DNA of 64,000 nt, taken from contig CM060115.1 in assembly GCA_030522415.1 (NCBI GenBank), positions 10,041,991 through 10,105,990 of the forward strand, written 5' to 3'. Source of the stretch: Channallabes apus. Its lineage: Eukaryota > Chordata > Actinopteri > Siluriformes > Clariidae. Every line of letters starts with the position of its first letter. The stretch's first letter is position 1. Made by a program: the position numbers and the translations under genes. The notes beneath the pieces are model-generated. The model was given only the letters and a program-made list of their open reading frames with translations. It made no database searches and was not told where the DNA came from. This document shows, in pieces, positions 1-11,472 of the stretch.

Positions 1-540
1 ACAACTTTTCTTGCAGAAACTCCAGCACTGAAACAATTCAACAGTGGACTAGGTCTAACTGCTTCATCTTGCACGACTTTTCACATACATTCCTTCTGAG
101 GGCATAAGCTCTTCTAGGGGAGGGAGCCCTCTAGAATAGTCCTTGGCCACGTACGGCCAAGGAGTCCCGACCCCTGGGGGAGGGCTGGCAGAGTCAGAGA
201 GCAGCAAAGGGGACATTTGCAGATCTTACGAGGCAAAGAGGTCCACCTCTGCTAGCTGAATCTCTCCCAGATTGACTGACTACTTTGGGGTGGGGTTTCC
301 AGTCCCTGTGTGTCAGAGCTTGACTGGACAGTGCAATTGCTCCTATTCATATGCCCTGAAATGTAAATCGTCCTGAGGGAGAGGAACCTGGTGCGCTAGC
401 TGTATAGCGGCGCGAGCACAGTCCACCCTGGCGGTAATATATGAGACTACCATAGTGTAGTCCATCCGCATTAGGAAACCGAAACCGGGGTCTTAAACCA
501 CATAGGAAGGGTACAGAGCACTTGGCACATAACCTTTATT
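1..540 (-). pseudogene. DIRS copy 1 recombinase/RNase H remnant
   Basis: On the minus strand this stretch lines up with 20995-21670 of DIRS copy 3: the tyrosine-recombinase N-terminal region near position 1, then the end of the RNase H region. A large segment is missing between them and stops are frequent. It encodes nothing intact. Confidence 0.6.
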
Positions 541-599
541 GGTGATTGGCCCTAGTTTGATATCCCCTGTCTTGGCCACAACTAGGAATGATCTCATGT

Positions 600-1303
600 G
601 CAGAAGGCCCAAACGTGTCACCGTGAATACAGCTGCCATGAGAGCTAAGATTTCTGAAAGTGATGATCACTTTCTGGTCTAGCTTGATTTCCTTGTAGAA
701 TGGATTCATTTACTTTTGGGTTCTCAATCCTAGAACCAAAGATGAGCTAGGATGACATGCTGATGTCGAACCGCTACTGTAGCTACTGAGACTGGGCCAG
801 CCAGACGTCTATCCATGCATTTTATATACAGTATGTGTGGAAGAGGGAGCTAAACCAAATGGAAGGACCTGATACTGGTAAGCTTCGTCCCCAAAAGCGA
901 GCCTCCGGTCTTTCCCTGTGTCGTGGAAATATTTCTATATGAAAGTAAGCATCCTTCAATTGATTGTCACAAATCAATCGCTTGGTCGGATTTGAGAGCA
1001 ATCACTTTGACAGTCAACATTTTGAAACTGTATTATTTATTTTAGATAGCGGTACAGCCCGCGAAATCTAAAAATTTGGATGCAGCCCCCCCCTCGTTCC
1101 GCTGGGAACCAAGGAATACCAACTGTAGTAGCCTGACTCACTGTCTGGTAAGGGAACATGTTCCATGGCCCTATTCCCCAGCAACTTCTGTCAGGAGATG
1201 CGTACTTTCCGGTTTCATGGAAGTGGAGACCACGCCATTTTGAAACGCGGGGGGTGATGGGAGAACTGAATCCTGTAGTTTTTCTACAGTGATTAGTACC
1301 CAA
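600..1303 (-). pseudogene. DIRS copy 1 reverse-transcriptase remnant
   Basis: The minus strand matches the RT part of DIRS copies 3 and 4. The piece at 1037-1303 keeps the 'WRGLHFHETGK' segment and a 'RGLYRYLK' motif (copy 4 has 'RGLNRYLKK') but switches frame between them. The central RT motifs are degraded. The Tc1 insertion at 1313 cuts it at its 5' side. Confidence 0.6.
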
Positions 1304-1312
1304 GGAGATATA

Positions 1313-2932
1313 CAGTGGTGTGAAAAACTATTTGCCCCCCTCCTGATTTCTTATTCTTTTGCATGTTTGTCTCACAAAATGTTTCTGATCATCAAACACA
1401 TATTTAACTATTAGTCAAAGATAACACAAGTAAACACAAAATGCAGTTTTTAAATGTGGGGTTTTATTATTTAGGGAGAAAATAAATCCAAACCTACATG
1501 GCCCTGTGTGAAAAAGTAATTGCCCCCTGAACCTAATAACTGGTTGGGCCACCCTTAGCAGCAATAACTGCAATCAAGCGTTTGCGATAACTTGCAACGA
1601 GTCTTTTACAGCGCTCTGGAGGAATTTTGGCCCACTCATCTTTGCAGAATTGTTGTAATTCAGCTTTATTTGAGGGTTTTCTAGCATGAACCGCCTTTTT
1701 AAGGTCATGCCACAACATCTCAATAGGATTCAGGTCAGGACTTTGACTAGGCCACTCCAAAGTCTTCATTTTGTTTTTCTTCAGCCATTCAGAGGTGGAT
1801 TTGCTGGTGTGTTTTGGGTCATTGTCCTGCTGCAGCACCCAAGATCGCTTCAGCTTGAGTTGACGAACAGATGGCCGGACATTCTCCTTCAGGATTTTTT
1901 GGTAGACAGTAGAATTCATGGTTCCATCTATCACAGCAAGCCTTCCAGGTCCTGAAGCAGCAAAACAACCCCAGACCATCACACTACCACCACCATATTT
2001 TACTGTTGGTATGTTCTTTTTCTGAAATGCTGTGTTACTTTTACGCCAGATGTAACGGGACACGAACCTTCCAAAAAGTTCAACTTTTGTCTCGTCGGTC
2101 CACAAGGTATTTTCCCAAAAGTCTTGGCAATCATTGAGATGTTTTTTTAGCAAAATTGAGACGAGCCTTAATGTTCTTTTTGCTTAAAAGTGGTTTGCGC
2201 CTTGGAAATCTGCCATGCAGGCCGTTTTTGCCCAGTCTCTTTCTTATGGTGGAATCGTGAACACTGACCTAAATTGAGGCAAGTGAGGCTTGCAGTTCTT
2301 TAGATGTTGTCCTGGGGTCTTTTGTGGCCTCTCGGATGAGTTGTCTCTGCGCTCTTGGGGTAATTTTGGTCAGCCGGCCACTCCTGGGAAGGTTCACCAC
2401 TGTTCCATGTTTTTGCCATTTGTGGATAATGGCTCTCACTGTGGTTCGCTGGAGTCCCAAAGCTTTAGAAATGGCTTTATAACCTTTACCAGACTGATAG
2501 ATCTCAATTACTTTTGTTCTCATTTATTCCTGAATTTCTTTGGATCTTGGCATGATGTCTAGCTTTTGAGGTGCTTTTGGTCTACTTCTCTTTGTCAGGT
2601 AGCTCCTATTTAAGTGATTTCTTGATTGAAACAGGTGTGGCAGTAATCAGGCCTGGGGGTGACTACAGAAATTGAACTCAGGTGTGATAAACACCTGTTA
2701 AGTTATTTTTTAACAAGGGGGGCAATCACTTTTTCACACAGGGCCATGTAGATTTGGAGTTTTTTTTCTCCCTTAATAACATAAACCTTCATTTAAAAAC
2801 TGCATTTTGTGTTCAATTATGTTATCTTTGACTAATAGTTAACGGTTTTTGATGAGCAGAAACATTTAAGTGTGACAAACATGCAAAAGAATAAGAAATC
2901 AGGGAGGGGGCAAATAGTTTTTCACACCACTG
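1313..2932 (-). mobile_element. Tc1/mariner-family transposon, 1620 bp, complete ends
   Basis: Both ends carry the same terminal inverted repeat: 'cagtggtgtgaaaaactatt' on the left, with its reverse complement ending at 2932. A TA target duplication lies on both sides (1311-1312 and 2933-2934). DIRS copy 4 shows the empty site near 39880, where the flanks read continuously through one TA. The single transposase gene lies on the minus strand and is broken, so this copy is non-autonomous. Confidence 0.9.
1533..2523 (-). pseudogene. Tc1-like transposase, inactivated
   Basis: Start 'MRTKVIEIYQSGKGYK' at 2523; N-terminal helix-turn-helix DNA-binding region ('TTVRAIIHKWQKHGTV', residues about 27-42) with a GRPR-like 'SGRLTK'. 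The catalytic part keeps all three acidic residues: 'LWTDETKVE', 'QQDNDPKHT' and 'SPDLNPIEMLW'. Two lesions kill it: an in-frame TAG at 2269-2271 after 'LQASLASI', and a run of seven A (minus strand, about 2141-2147) where six keep the frame. Total length without the breaks would be near 330-340 residues, the usual Tc1 size. Confidence 0.88.
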
Positions 2933-3054
2933 TACTTGGCAGTAGCTTCCACGCTGCCAGTTTCTCAGAAAGGAGCAAAGTTTCTGCGGCTTGGTTAAAC
3001 GGGGGGGATTTTAGATGTTCGGCATCCTGAAACATGGCAGGAAAAACTGAAGAA

Positions 3055-4176
3055 CTAACACTTTATTGGAGACTGGTGTTGCCCGAAACACCAGCGGTGG
3101 CGGAACAAGAACACCGACCTCCTGGGTGTGTCAGGGAGAGCACTTAATTCTTGAAAGGAATTCTGTGTGCCTCTCCCCATTGGGGGGGCCACGCCAATGG
3201 TCCTGGGCACATGAACCTCAGGGCTTCTTTGTGAAGAAGACAATATGCCAGCCTGACCTTTTTGAGGCGGATAGTGAGGCGCGTCGCACCCCAATTTTTA
3301 CGAGGGGTGGCAGGCTCAAAAACACACTCCTTGTGTTTCATGCCTCGCCAGAGTCAGACCCAGTCGAGACTGGGTGGCTGACAATCCCGACTCTTGAGCA
3401 CAGCGGGGAAGGAATTTCCCGAAGGCTTGTTATATATAACTTCGCCTAATGAACCTAGTGGCGACCGAGTAACGATATCGCCAAACAGGCCGGAAGGCGA
3501 GATAGGGGCATCCAGGAGGAAAGCACGATTCCAATACGCCCTACAGTATCTGAAGAGCCCCGCCAGTGCTCAAGTCTCTCAGCCGGTCAGCATGGTACGC
3601 CTGCAAAACCGCCATGGTGTGCAAAGGAGCACCAACCTGACCTGCTGCCTGAAAAGCTTTTCCTTCCAGGGAAGGTGAAAGTCTACACCGCTTGAAGGAA
3701 GTATTAGCTTTTCAGGAAGGATGATGCCCCAGGGGAGAGATAGCCTGTAAAGCGTCTCTTCTATCTGGGCGTCATCATATAACTCAGCGCTTCCACATCA
3801 AATATATTTAAGAGAATAAATAAGTAGAATACACAGGATAATACAGCTTACTCCATGAAAGGGTTAACTCATATGGAGAGAGCAAGAGGGGGGGGGGAGA
3901 GCGTCATGAAGCTCCGCCCCCCCGGCCACCCGACAGAAACTGACGTTTAATGTTTTCCCAGTGCTTAGTATGGGTAGGATGTTTATTCCTTACCCATTGA
4001 AGAAGCGCATGGCGAGTTTGAGAACGGAATTTCCCGATCCGATGAGAACGCGAAGAAAAGAGCTTTAAGCCCCAAAGGTGCGCCGCGGCCCGAAGCTTTT
4101 CAAGGAATTCGGGGCGCGCGCGAGCAGTAAAGTGTAGAGATCGCCCTCCGATATGGATTATTACGCGGAGGGACAT
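3055..4176 (-). pseudogene. DIRS copy 1 gag-like remnant
   Basis: The minus strand matches the gag-like region of copies 3 and 4 in several frames. Segments near 3480-3540 and 3904-4176 ('FTARARPEFLEKLRAAAHLWG') correspond to the zinc-motif ORF and its downstream part. Multiple frameshifts and stops are present. Confidence 0.6.
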
Positions 4177-4249
4177 CTCGTTTAAAACTCTTCTTATTTT
4201 GCTGGTTTAAACAGACACGCTAACACAACAAGGTGAAGACAAAGAATCT

Positions 4250-4436
4250 GAGGCGTGTTTCCGGTTTACTCCTTTTATAACCTCCAGATGCATCTAATCA
4301 GATGACGTCACCTGACCGAGGTTATATAAGCCAAAATTTGGCGTGTTTGATACACACATGCTTCACAACCGGCAACATGACAAGATGTTCCCATAGCGTT
4401 TTGACGCAGCATCGAGTGTAGCCTTTGAAAGGGAAC
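4250..4436. repeat. DIRS copy 1 terminal repeat (gag side)
   Basis: The block 'gatgacgtcacctgaccgag', a following 'gttatataag' and the terminal 'cagcatcgagtgtagcctttg' recur at the gag-side ends of the other DIRS copies and, inverted, at their opposite ends. That is the inverted terminal repeat pattern of DIRS elements. Confidence 0.75.
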
Positions 4437-4564
4437 ACTATTGTTAAGATGGATTGCCACTTTAACACAGATTACTACAATACATTGTTGAAGAACACAG
4501 ATTACTACAATACATTGTTCAAGAATTACAAAAAAATACAGCAAAACACTTGAAGAATACTCAC

Positions 4565-4825
4565 AAAGGACATTGAGCGATAGCTGCTTTGATTCACCCT
4601 GTCCGATAGAGTTAGTGGCGATGCAGGAAACAGCTGTGTCTCTTGTCACATGTTGAAGGACAACAGTACTTGCACTGGGGGTGAAGGTGACACTTTTTGG
4701 AGAAACGAGCCACTTGTAGTTTATGGGTGCAGGACTGCTTGCGCTGTTACATGTAAGTGAGATCTGGCCACCTTCGACCACAGAGCTGCTTCCTGTGTAA
4801 TCTACTTTCACATCCATTGGGGCAT
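4565..4825 (-). CDS. Ig C2-like exon, class B2, last in window
   Basis: The 261-bp phase 1-1 exon reads 'APMDVKVDYTGSSSVVEGG', 'QISLTC', 'PAPINYKWLVSPKSVTF', and 'HVTRDTAVSCIATNSIGQG', ending 'LNVLC' at the donor GTGAGT. It is the most downstream exon of the gene visible here, 128 bp above the border of DIRS copy 1. Because the donor is intact, at least one further exon must lie left of the window. Confidence 0.86.
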
Positions 4826-5286
4826 CTGATGAAATGTGTTAAATATAAAATATGTTTATAAGTACAACTTAATTTTGACATCCTAATTCATCATTTGAGA
4901 CAACGTTAACATTTTATCATATGTACGTATCAAAACCACACTGTATGTACCTGTACCTGCCTAATGGGAAGCATGGGCTTACTTTAATTTATAAAAACCT
5001 TACGAAAACTTTGGGAAGTGTGTTTGAAAGAGTGCATATCTTTCCAGCTTATTTACATCTTGAGTAAAAGTGACATCCTGTATTTAGCAACCTTGTATGT
5101 CAAATCAAATTGTTTTTTTTTTTCTTTTCTTTTATGTAATAGCAAGCAATGTCAAGAACTCTGACTATCTTTCTCCTGTTGTTATGAACTCAAAACATTG
5201 AGAACGCTGATCTTACAATAAACACAATACAATAAACACAAACTGGAAGAAATGTAAACATGCCTATTTAGCAATTGCAGAAGTGA

Positions 5287-5288
<2 letters not shown>

Positions 5289-5351
<63 letters not shown>
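5289..5351. repeat. (GT)n microsatellite
   Basis: Perfect GT dinucleotide run of about 63 bp in the intron below the exon at 4565. Confidence 0.97.
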
Positions 5352-5352
<1 letters not shown>

Positions 5353-6526
5353 ACTGTAAAAAAATTCTTGCTACTCCAACTAAAAAAATTCTAGTGACCT
5401 GTTGCACCTAAAATTTTTAGTTGGCTCAGTTTAAGTTGTGTAAACTATTTTGTTTTTGCTGTGCTTATTACCTCTAAATGTACACACAAATTGAAATAAA
5501 ACATTCTGTCAACTAAATGTTCTATGCTGAATAAACATGCCTAGTTAGGCCAACAAGCAGTCTCAAATTGAAAAATAATGTTGTGTCAATTAAATGTTCC
5601 AAGTTAACTGAAAGGTACATTTTGAATTGGAAATTATGCTTGCATAATTATAAAATTAACATCTTAAAGTTTACTTGAGTAGGTTATTCACTGTAGCCAC
5701 ATTTCAAATAACATGACACATTCCTCTAAATTTGAATATTTTTTTTAATGTAAACTTTAAACACCTGTTAAAGACTATCAACATTGATTAAGTGCAATCC
5801 AGCTACTCTATTTCAACAAATAAACAACTGCTGCATTGTTATAACAAAATATGCAAATACTGTAACATTCCAAAATGCAAGAATGAAACTGTGCCCTTAA
5901 CATTCATGTTACAAAGCTTACTAATATCACACTCAGTCAAAACAATATACTGGGAAAATAGACTTCTGCTTTGTAAAACAAAACATACTGATATTTCTCA
6001 GTAAAAACGTGCAGTGGCTTATTTGAAAATATTTGCTTTAACTCAGAAATGATTTAAGATAAAAAAAATAAATGTTGTAAAATAATTTTGCCAAGCTCCA
6101 AGATTGTTTGCAGACGCAGTAAGCACTGTTTCCCAGATATTCTCCCTAATACCTGAAAAACAAAACAAATATATACAGTACTAATAACTGATTAAGTAAC
6201 CGTTTGTAGTTCACAACCATAAAACAACCATAGTGAATTGTGCCAATAATGAAAAAATCCTAGACAAAAAATGTCCGTTTAGCCATTATAATCGTTTTCA
6301 GACATTATAAGGTTAATGAACGATGAAGTAGTGAGAACATTGAGCTCCCTCAGTGGCACAAACTTTTTCAAATAGCCTTTGAAATTATCAGTCATTAAAA
6401 TGATTAAAATGCATGTAACGTAAGTAAACGTTAGCGGTTTCATAGATTAACATTAATATCAATGTACATACCATCTGAAAAAAAAATGCGTTAGGAGCTG
6501 AAACGAGTGTATTGCCAGATAACTCC
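5352..6526. other. AT-rich intron sequence, no gene seen
   Basis: No Ig exon, splice-flanked ORF or recognisable transposase is seen on either strand. It starts with 'cactgtaaaaaaattcttgc', which resembles an interspersed teleost repeat, but I cannot name the family. The intron stretch 4826-5288 to its left is a duplicate of 18404-18655, supporting the duplicated B2 units. Confidence 0.5.
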
Positions 6527-6778
6527 TGTAACACTCCAAATTATATAAATAAACACTCGTGTGGTATCGTGAGGTGGAGTAATGAATAATCATAGACACT
6601 CAGAACCCAGTTTCAAACTTTACTAAACTTCCAGAGTGGTACACACATTGTCTGTCATCATAGTATCCGCTTTTGTACTTTTTCGTCACACACATACTGG
6701 TAAACTCTTACAAAATAAGAAATAACCAACTCCCTCTAGGGATCAACCAAGGTACTACAATCTATCCACTATACTACA
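6527..6778 (-). repeat. Gypsy-type LTR (3' LTR of a minus-strand element)
   Basis: On the minus strand this 252-bp block begins TGTAGTATAG and ends GTGTTACA, with TG...CA ends. It is preceded by a purine tract 'AAAGGGGAGGGAAGA', the normal order of polypurine tract and 3' LTR. The integrase remnant lies just upstream. The 5' LTR is absent. Confidence 0.75.
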
Positions 6779-7590
6779 TCTTCCCTCCCCTTTAAACTTG
6801 GAAATAGTTTTGAGAAATATCAGTAGTTTCACAACAATAACTCTGTGTATCATTATCAACCTCTATAAACAAACTTAAATTTAGAGACTCAATAACAGAA
6901 ATGGCATTCCTCTTAAATATCAAATACTGCAAACAAAATCACCATACTTTTCTTTCAAAGTAATGTGCTTGGTCTATCTAACATAGTCTCTCAAATGAAC
7001 AGGGGGATGCCTCTCCCGAGTTGATCTTAACCAAGATTTTTCTGGTGTTTCGGTTGAAGGTGTGCTCTCTTGAACAGTTTCTGAACCTGAACACTCCTGC
7101 ACAGTCACGTCCATGTTCTCTGGCTTACTCTCTTACTCTCTGGTACAGTAATGCATTGTCCAACTCCAGTGACTTTATTTCAGGCATCCTCATGGAAACA
7201 TCTGGTTGTCTGTTGTTTTCATTGGGCTCTGTGTCGATGTTTAGCCTTCTAGCTCTCACTTGATCAACATGCCTTTTCATGGTCTGTCCATTTCCCAGAA
7301 TGACAGAATAAGACAAAGGACCAGACACATTTTCAACAACAGCGGGAATCCACTTTGGACCAAAGGAGTAGTTCCTCACGTACACTGGATCTCCTTGAAC
7401 AAAACTCCTGACTAACAAGGAATTGTCATGACTTTCCTTCAGTTTCAGCTGCTTCTTTAGAACTTTTGTTTTAACATCAGGAAGTAACAAATCAAGGGTA
7501 GATCTGAGTTTCCTTGACATCATCATTTCCGCAGGACTTATTCCAGTAGTAGCATGGGGTGTTATGCGATAACTGAATAAGAACCTTGAC
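6779..7590 (-). pseudogene. Ty3/Gypsy integrase C-terminal remnant and polypurine tract
   Basis: The minus strand reads 'SYRITPHATTGISPAEMMM' then 'FVQGDPVYVRNYSFGP' and 'WIPAVVENVSGPLSY', ending near 7125. This is the end of the integrase core plus the C-terminal chromatin/DNA-binding region typical of teleost Gypsy polyproteins. 5' truncation occurs near 7590, so the protease, RT, RNase H and integrase core are gone. The polypurine tract lies at 6779-6795. Confidence 0.8.
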
Positions 7591-7599
7591 AGTTTTGTC

Positions 7600-8727
7600 T
7601 GTGCGCACGAGGAGGTGTGTGTGGATGTGTCCTTTTTTTCTTTCTACTTGCAGTAAAGGAAAGGTTTTTAGCATTCAAACACAAAATGCATAAGGACTGG
7701 TCAAAACTGGTCAGTATTAGCAGGGCTCGATTTGAGAGGGGATGCGGGGGGGTGGCATTCCCCATTTCACGGTGTCAACAAATTCGCTGCTTTAAGCTCA
7801 CAGTAGTTTTTTACATTTTTTGCAATGGCCAGGAGAACAGTTCAATCACAGCTTTTGACTTATTTCAAAAAGAAGAGAACTGAAGGTATGAAACATGTTC
7901 ACAAATCCTCTCAGCGGAGACAAAATGAAAATGAAGGATTCAGTTTAACACAGGTGTTTTCGTAATGCTTTAACGATTATAATGGACGTGTTCTTTACCC
8001 GAATGAACGTGTTCTTTACCTGAATGGACGTGTTCTTTACCTGTGAAAATTTATCATTTAAAGAAGAGGCTATGTTTTTTCATTAGACTCTGTGGCTTCT
8101 CCTATATGCTTGGGTACAAATTGGTTAAAAATAGATTTTAAATGCCATAATAGTACTTTGTTTTTACATATTACAACATGAAAATCAACTTAATTATTAA
8201 AGTTTATTTCTTTATTTTGCCCCCCTTTTTTTAAACAGATACAAGACAAATGAGACAGTAAAGCAAGCAATGGCAAACGTAGCTAAAGTACTTAAATACA
8301 CCGTTTCCCAAACTAACCAGACCCACATTATTGTGATAATCTTCACTCTTCCTGATTGGAAGATATTTTATGACATAGGCTGGCAGGTAGCCAAGATTAA
8401 TTTAGGAAGAACATTGTTGACATTTTAAAAAGCTTGCATCTTGCTACTGAGAAAACATGAAGTGAAGACGTCCATGTGGTGACAAAGATAAAAGATGGTT
8501 ACAGATGGCTGACACTGGTGACTTCTTTCATAAAGCATGAAAAAGAATGAAAATGTCACCATATTCACAACTACATGCTTCTTTCTCATTTTACACAGAA
8601 CACACTGCATACAAATCTTTGTACGTTAACTGATACTTAAAAATGCTGATTGAAAGAGAAATTAATAATGTATTCTAAGAAAACAATCAGAATTGAAAAA
8701 ACTTATATTTAAGTAGAATAATATCTG
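7600..8727. repeat. Duplicated intron module between B and A exons
   Basis: This block recurs at 19860-20154 plus 24376-24640, at 33067-33770 and at 47600-48350. Shared landmarks are 'cttgcagtaaaggaaagg', 'aatgcataaggactgg', 'gggctcgatttgagagggg', and the segments 'aagtgaagacgtccatgtgg' and 'gtagaataatatctg'. It is host intron sequence copied together with the Ig exons. No coding potential of its own is visible. Confidence 0.75.
7982..8044. repeat. 21-bp tandem repeat, three copies
   Basis: Three adjacent copies of a 21-bp unit based on 'atggacgtgttctttaccyga'. The same spot in sister intron modules (33620 and 48200 regions) has a single copy. Confidence 0.9.
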
Positions 8728-10240
8728 GTGGAAGCGCATGAGACGGAATCTTCCATTTCTCTTGCTCTCTCGCAGGATCATGAGTCTTTACCGTCCACTT
8801 CTCAAGAGCGCTCCGGCGTGTCTTGTGAATGGGTGGAAGAAACTTTCTCTCTCGCTTCCATGGTGATAGAAACTATCACCTCAGAGCGCTCCTCTAGTGA
8901 TGAGCGAGCATATCAGTAGTTATTAGAGGTGGTAACCAGAGGTGGAAAGTAATGAATTACATTTATTCGCATTACTGTAATTGAGTAGATTTTTTGTGTA
9001 CTTCTACTTTTTAAAGTACTTTTTAAAATCTGTAATTTTACTTTTACTTAAGTATGTTTTGTTTGAAGTATTGTACTTCACTACATTTTAAATCATATTC
9101 GCTACTAAGTAAAAAATAAATGAATGAAAATGAAAAATAATAAAAATAATACAACGGGGAAGGAAAGAAATTGCACCCCGGAAACCACTGCACTGATTGA
9201 TTGATGGGCGTGGAGAACAAACGCGCTAAATTCACAAGAATGGACAAAACAGTGATGCAGACAAAGCTGAAAGTGAAATGCCAACAAATTCTTATGAAGC
9301 GAACCCCTGGTCATATTTAAGCGACCACTTTGATTTCCAGCACAACAAAGGGAACAGATTTATTATGCAAGGGTGTTCCATCCCCCATCCCACCCCCACT
9401 GTTAAATAAAAAGTAACTCAGTAACTTTTACTCTGAGTAAATTTTTAATGAGCTACTTTTTACTTTTACTTGAGTAGATTTTATAAGTTTAACTTTACTT
9501 GTACTTCAGTAAAAGTTCACTGAAGTAACAGTACTTTTACTTAAGTACAAAATTTTCTTACTCTTTCCACCTCTGGTGGTAACACGCCCAGTCAAACGCT
9601 TACACCTTGATTTGCCGTAAAAATGAAATAAAATACTATAAAATAAAAATCCTCAAACATTCAAAGTTAGATGACAGGTTTCTGTCAGGTGGCTGGTGTC
9701 GGCTTCTTTGGCAACCTCCATGATGAGTTATCTCTTATGGCTGCCATGGTCGCCAGGGAGAGACAGCTGTGGCTTAACCTCACGGTCATCAAGGACAGGG
9801 ATCGCGCTTTCCTCCTTGATGCCCCCATCTCAACTTCGGCCATTTTGGCGACGCCATAAACACAGCCGCCACTAGGTTTCGAGAGGTGAAGCTCTACGAG
9901 CAGGCCTTTGTGAGGTTTTTCCCCCACCGTGCTCAGGGGTCAGGACTGTCGGCCACCCAGTCCTGACCAGGTCCGGTTCTCGCCATGCGTGAAGCGCAAA
10001 AGGAGAGTGTGGTGAGCCCAGCACCCCCTCGTAGAGATTGGGGCGTGACTCGCCGTGCTTCGCAGTCCGCCTCAAGGAGGCCAGAACTGAGGAGCATCAT
10101 CTTCTCTAAAAAGGAGTCTTGAGGCTTACGTGCCCAGGAACATGGGGGTGTCTGCCCCGGGGAGGGGCACGCAAAAAATCCAATAAGGACTATAAACTCC
10201 TTCCTGGCACCCTCAGGAGGCCATGGTTCAATCTCTGCCA
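8728..10240 (+). pseudogene. DIRS copy 2 gag-like remnant
   Basis: The segment 8728-8919 reads 'EAHETESSISLALSQDHES' and continues as a serine-rich stretch like the 'AHETEFPLLSLAL' of copy 3. The segment 9660-10240 matches the later gag region ('FCQVAGVGFFGNLHDELS'). The MITE insertion and stops break it. Confidence 0.65.
8937..9575. mobile_element. hAT-like MITE, 639 bp, with 8-bp target duplication
   Basis: Inverted ends 'cagaggtggaaagtaa' and 'ctctttccacctctg' are flanked by a perfect 8-bp duplication GTGGTAAC (8929-8936 and 9576-9583). An 8-bp duplication with short inverted ends is diagnostic for the hAT superfamily. The interior is AT-rich with many 'acttttacttaagta' motifs and no transposase. 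Confidence 0.9.
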
Positions 10241-10261
10241 CCACTTGTGTTTCGGGGAGCA

Positions 10262-11000
10262 GCAGTCTCCAGCAAAATATTAGGTTTGTGCTTTTCAGAT
10301 TTACAGTGCATCCAACGCACTAGCCAGTGATGTAAATCAGAGCAGGTTTTTATATGTTATGTGGGCCGCAGCCGAAGGGTGGCCGCCACTAAACAAATGC
10401 TGTCACATTGGGTGAGTGATGCTATTGCCCTTAGCCTATGAGGTGATTGGAAGGCTTCGCCTCTAGTAATTAGGGTCCATTCGACCAGGGGGTTTGCCTC
10501 ATTAATTGCTCTGGCAAGAGGTGTCCCCTTGCAGCAAGTGTGTGATGCGGCAGGTTGGTCATCTCCGCACACATTTGTCAGATTTTATAGTTGCAGACAC
10601 TTGCAGTGTGGCGGCGTTGGTGTTCTCGTTCCCATGGCGTTTTCATGCAGCATCGAGTGTAGCTTTTGAAAGGGAACGTCTCGGGATATTTGCTGTAACC
10701 GTGTTCCCTGAAAAAGCGGGAACGATGCTGCATGAAAACGCTATGGGAACGAGAATACCAATGCCGCACTGTGGGCATGACTGGACGTCCTTCCAGACAA
10801 AAATTGACCTGAGGATGTTTCCGGTTCAGTCCTATTTATAACCTGCACCTTATCCGAGGTCATATAAGCCAAAGTTTTTGGAGTGTTTCAAACACACTGC
10901 TTCACAAACAGGGAACAAAGAGACGTTCCCATAGTGTTTTCACTCAGCATCTGGTTTCCGCTTTTTCAGGGAACAGGGTTACAGCAAAATAACCGAGATG
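10262..11000 (+). pseudogene. DIRS copy 2 recombinase C-terminus and right terminal repeat
   Basis: 10262-10600 matches the recombinase C-terminal part of copies 4 and 5, including 'ggttggtcatctccgcacac', with the tyrosine-region coding 'FVRFY' degraded. From about 10620 the terminal repeat runs to 11000 with 'ccctgaaaaagcgggaacga' and the inverted 'agcatcgagtgtagctttt'. Confidence 0.7.
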
Positions 11001-11211
11001 TTTTATGGAATGTTTAATGACTGCTGGATAACAAAGTGACTGAATATAAGAACTATACGTATATCATAATACATAACCTGACTATTAACAAATCAAACAA
11101 TGCTTTTTTTTTTTATTACATTTGTCATACTTTATGTACCTACCCTGCTCAGGGGGTTTAAACAAAATCTAGTCACATCAAGAAAAACATTGATGGATAG
11201 CTGCTACTTAC

Positions 11212-11472
11212 AATTGACACTGAGAGATAGCTGCTGTGATCTGCCCGTTCCAACAGAGTTAGTGGCGCTGCAGGAAACAGACGTGTCTCTCCTGACATTT
11301 TGAATGACAAGAGGATTTTCTCTGTAGCGGGTGGTGTTGGTGTTTTGGGTGACGACCCACTCATAGACTGTGACTGCAGGGTTGCTGTTGCTGGTACATT
11401 GAAGTGAAATGTTGTTACCCTCGGCTACAGTGCTGCTTGTTGTGTATTCTATTCTTACATTCTTGGGTGCAT
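11212..11472 (-). CDS. Ig C2-like exon, class A
   Basis: The 261-bp exon is open in the array frame and reads 'APKNVRIEYTTSSTVAEGN', 'NISLQC', 'YEWVVTQNTNTT', 'LVIQNVRRDTSVSCSAT', and 'SLSVNC'. The donor is GTAAGT and the acceptor CAG. It is the most 3' class A exon in the window. The intron on its 3' side contains the truncated DIRS copy 8728-11000. Confidence 0.84.

Larger units (their letters stand above)
1..4436 (-). mobile_element. DIRS-like retrotransposon copy 1, left end outside window
   Basis: The sequence matches DIRS copy 3 (20155-24375) and, in reverse, copy 4 (38463-44657). From low to high coordinate it holds recombinase and RNase H remnants, an RT remnant, gag-like remnants and the gag-side terminal repeat, so the element reads on the minus strand. 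The last bases before the host intron resumes ('actattgttaagatgg', also seen near 14070) are the DIRS end 'cctttgaaagggaac'. It is interrupted by a Tc1 element at 1313-2932. All frames are broken. Confidence 0.8.
8728..11000 (+). mobile_element. DIRS-like retrotransposon copy 2, truncated and internally deleted
   Basis: The host intron reads 'aataatatctg' before the element and 'ttttatggaatg' after it. The uninterrupted site is seen at about 37870-37890. The element keeps part of gag, the recombinase C-terminus and the right terminal repeat. The left terminal repeat and the RT/RNase H region are missing. A hAT-like MITE interrupts it at 8937-9575. Confidence 0.82.

Noticed and set aside
3066..3678. 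Overlapping ORFs on both strands near 3.1-3.7 kb
   Set aside because: They fall in the broken gag-like part of DIRS copy 1; neither frame matches the other copies over its full length.
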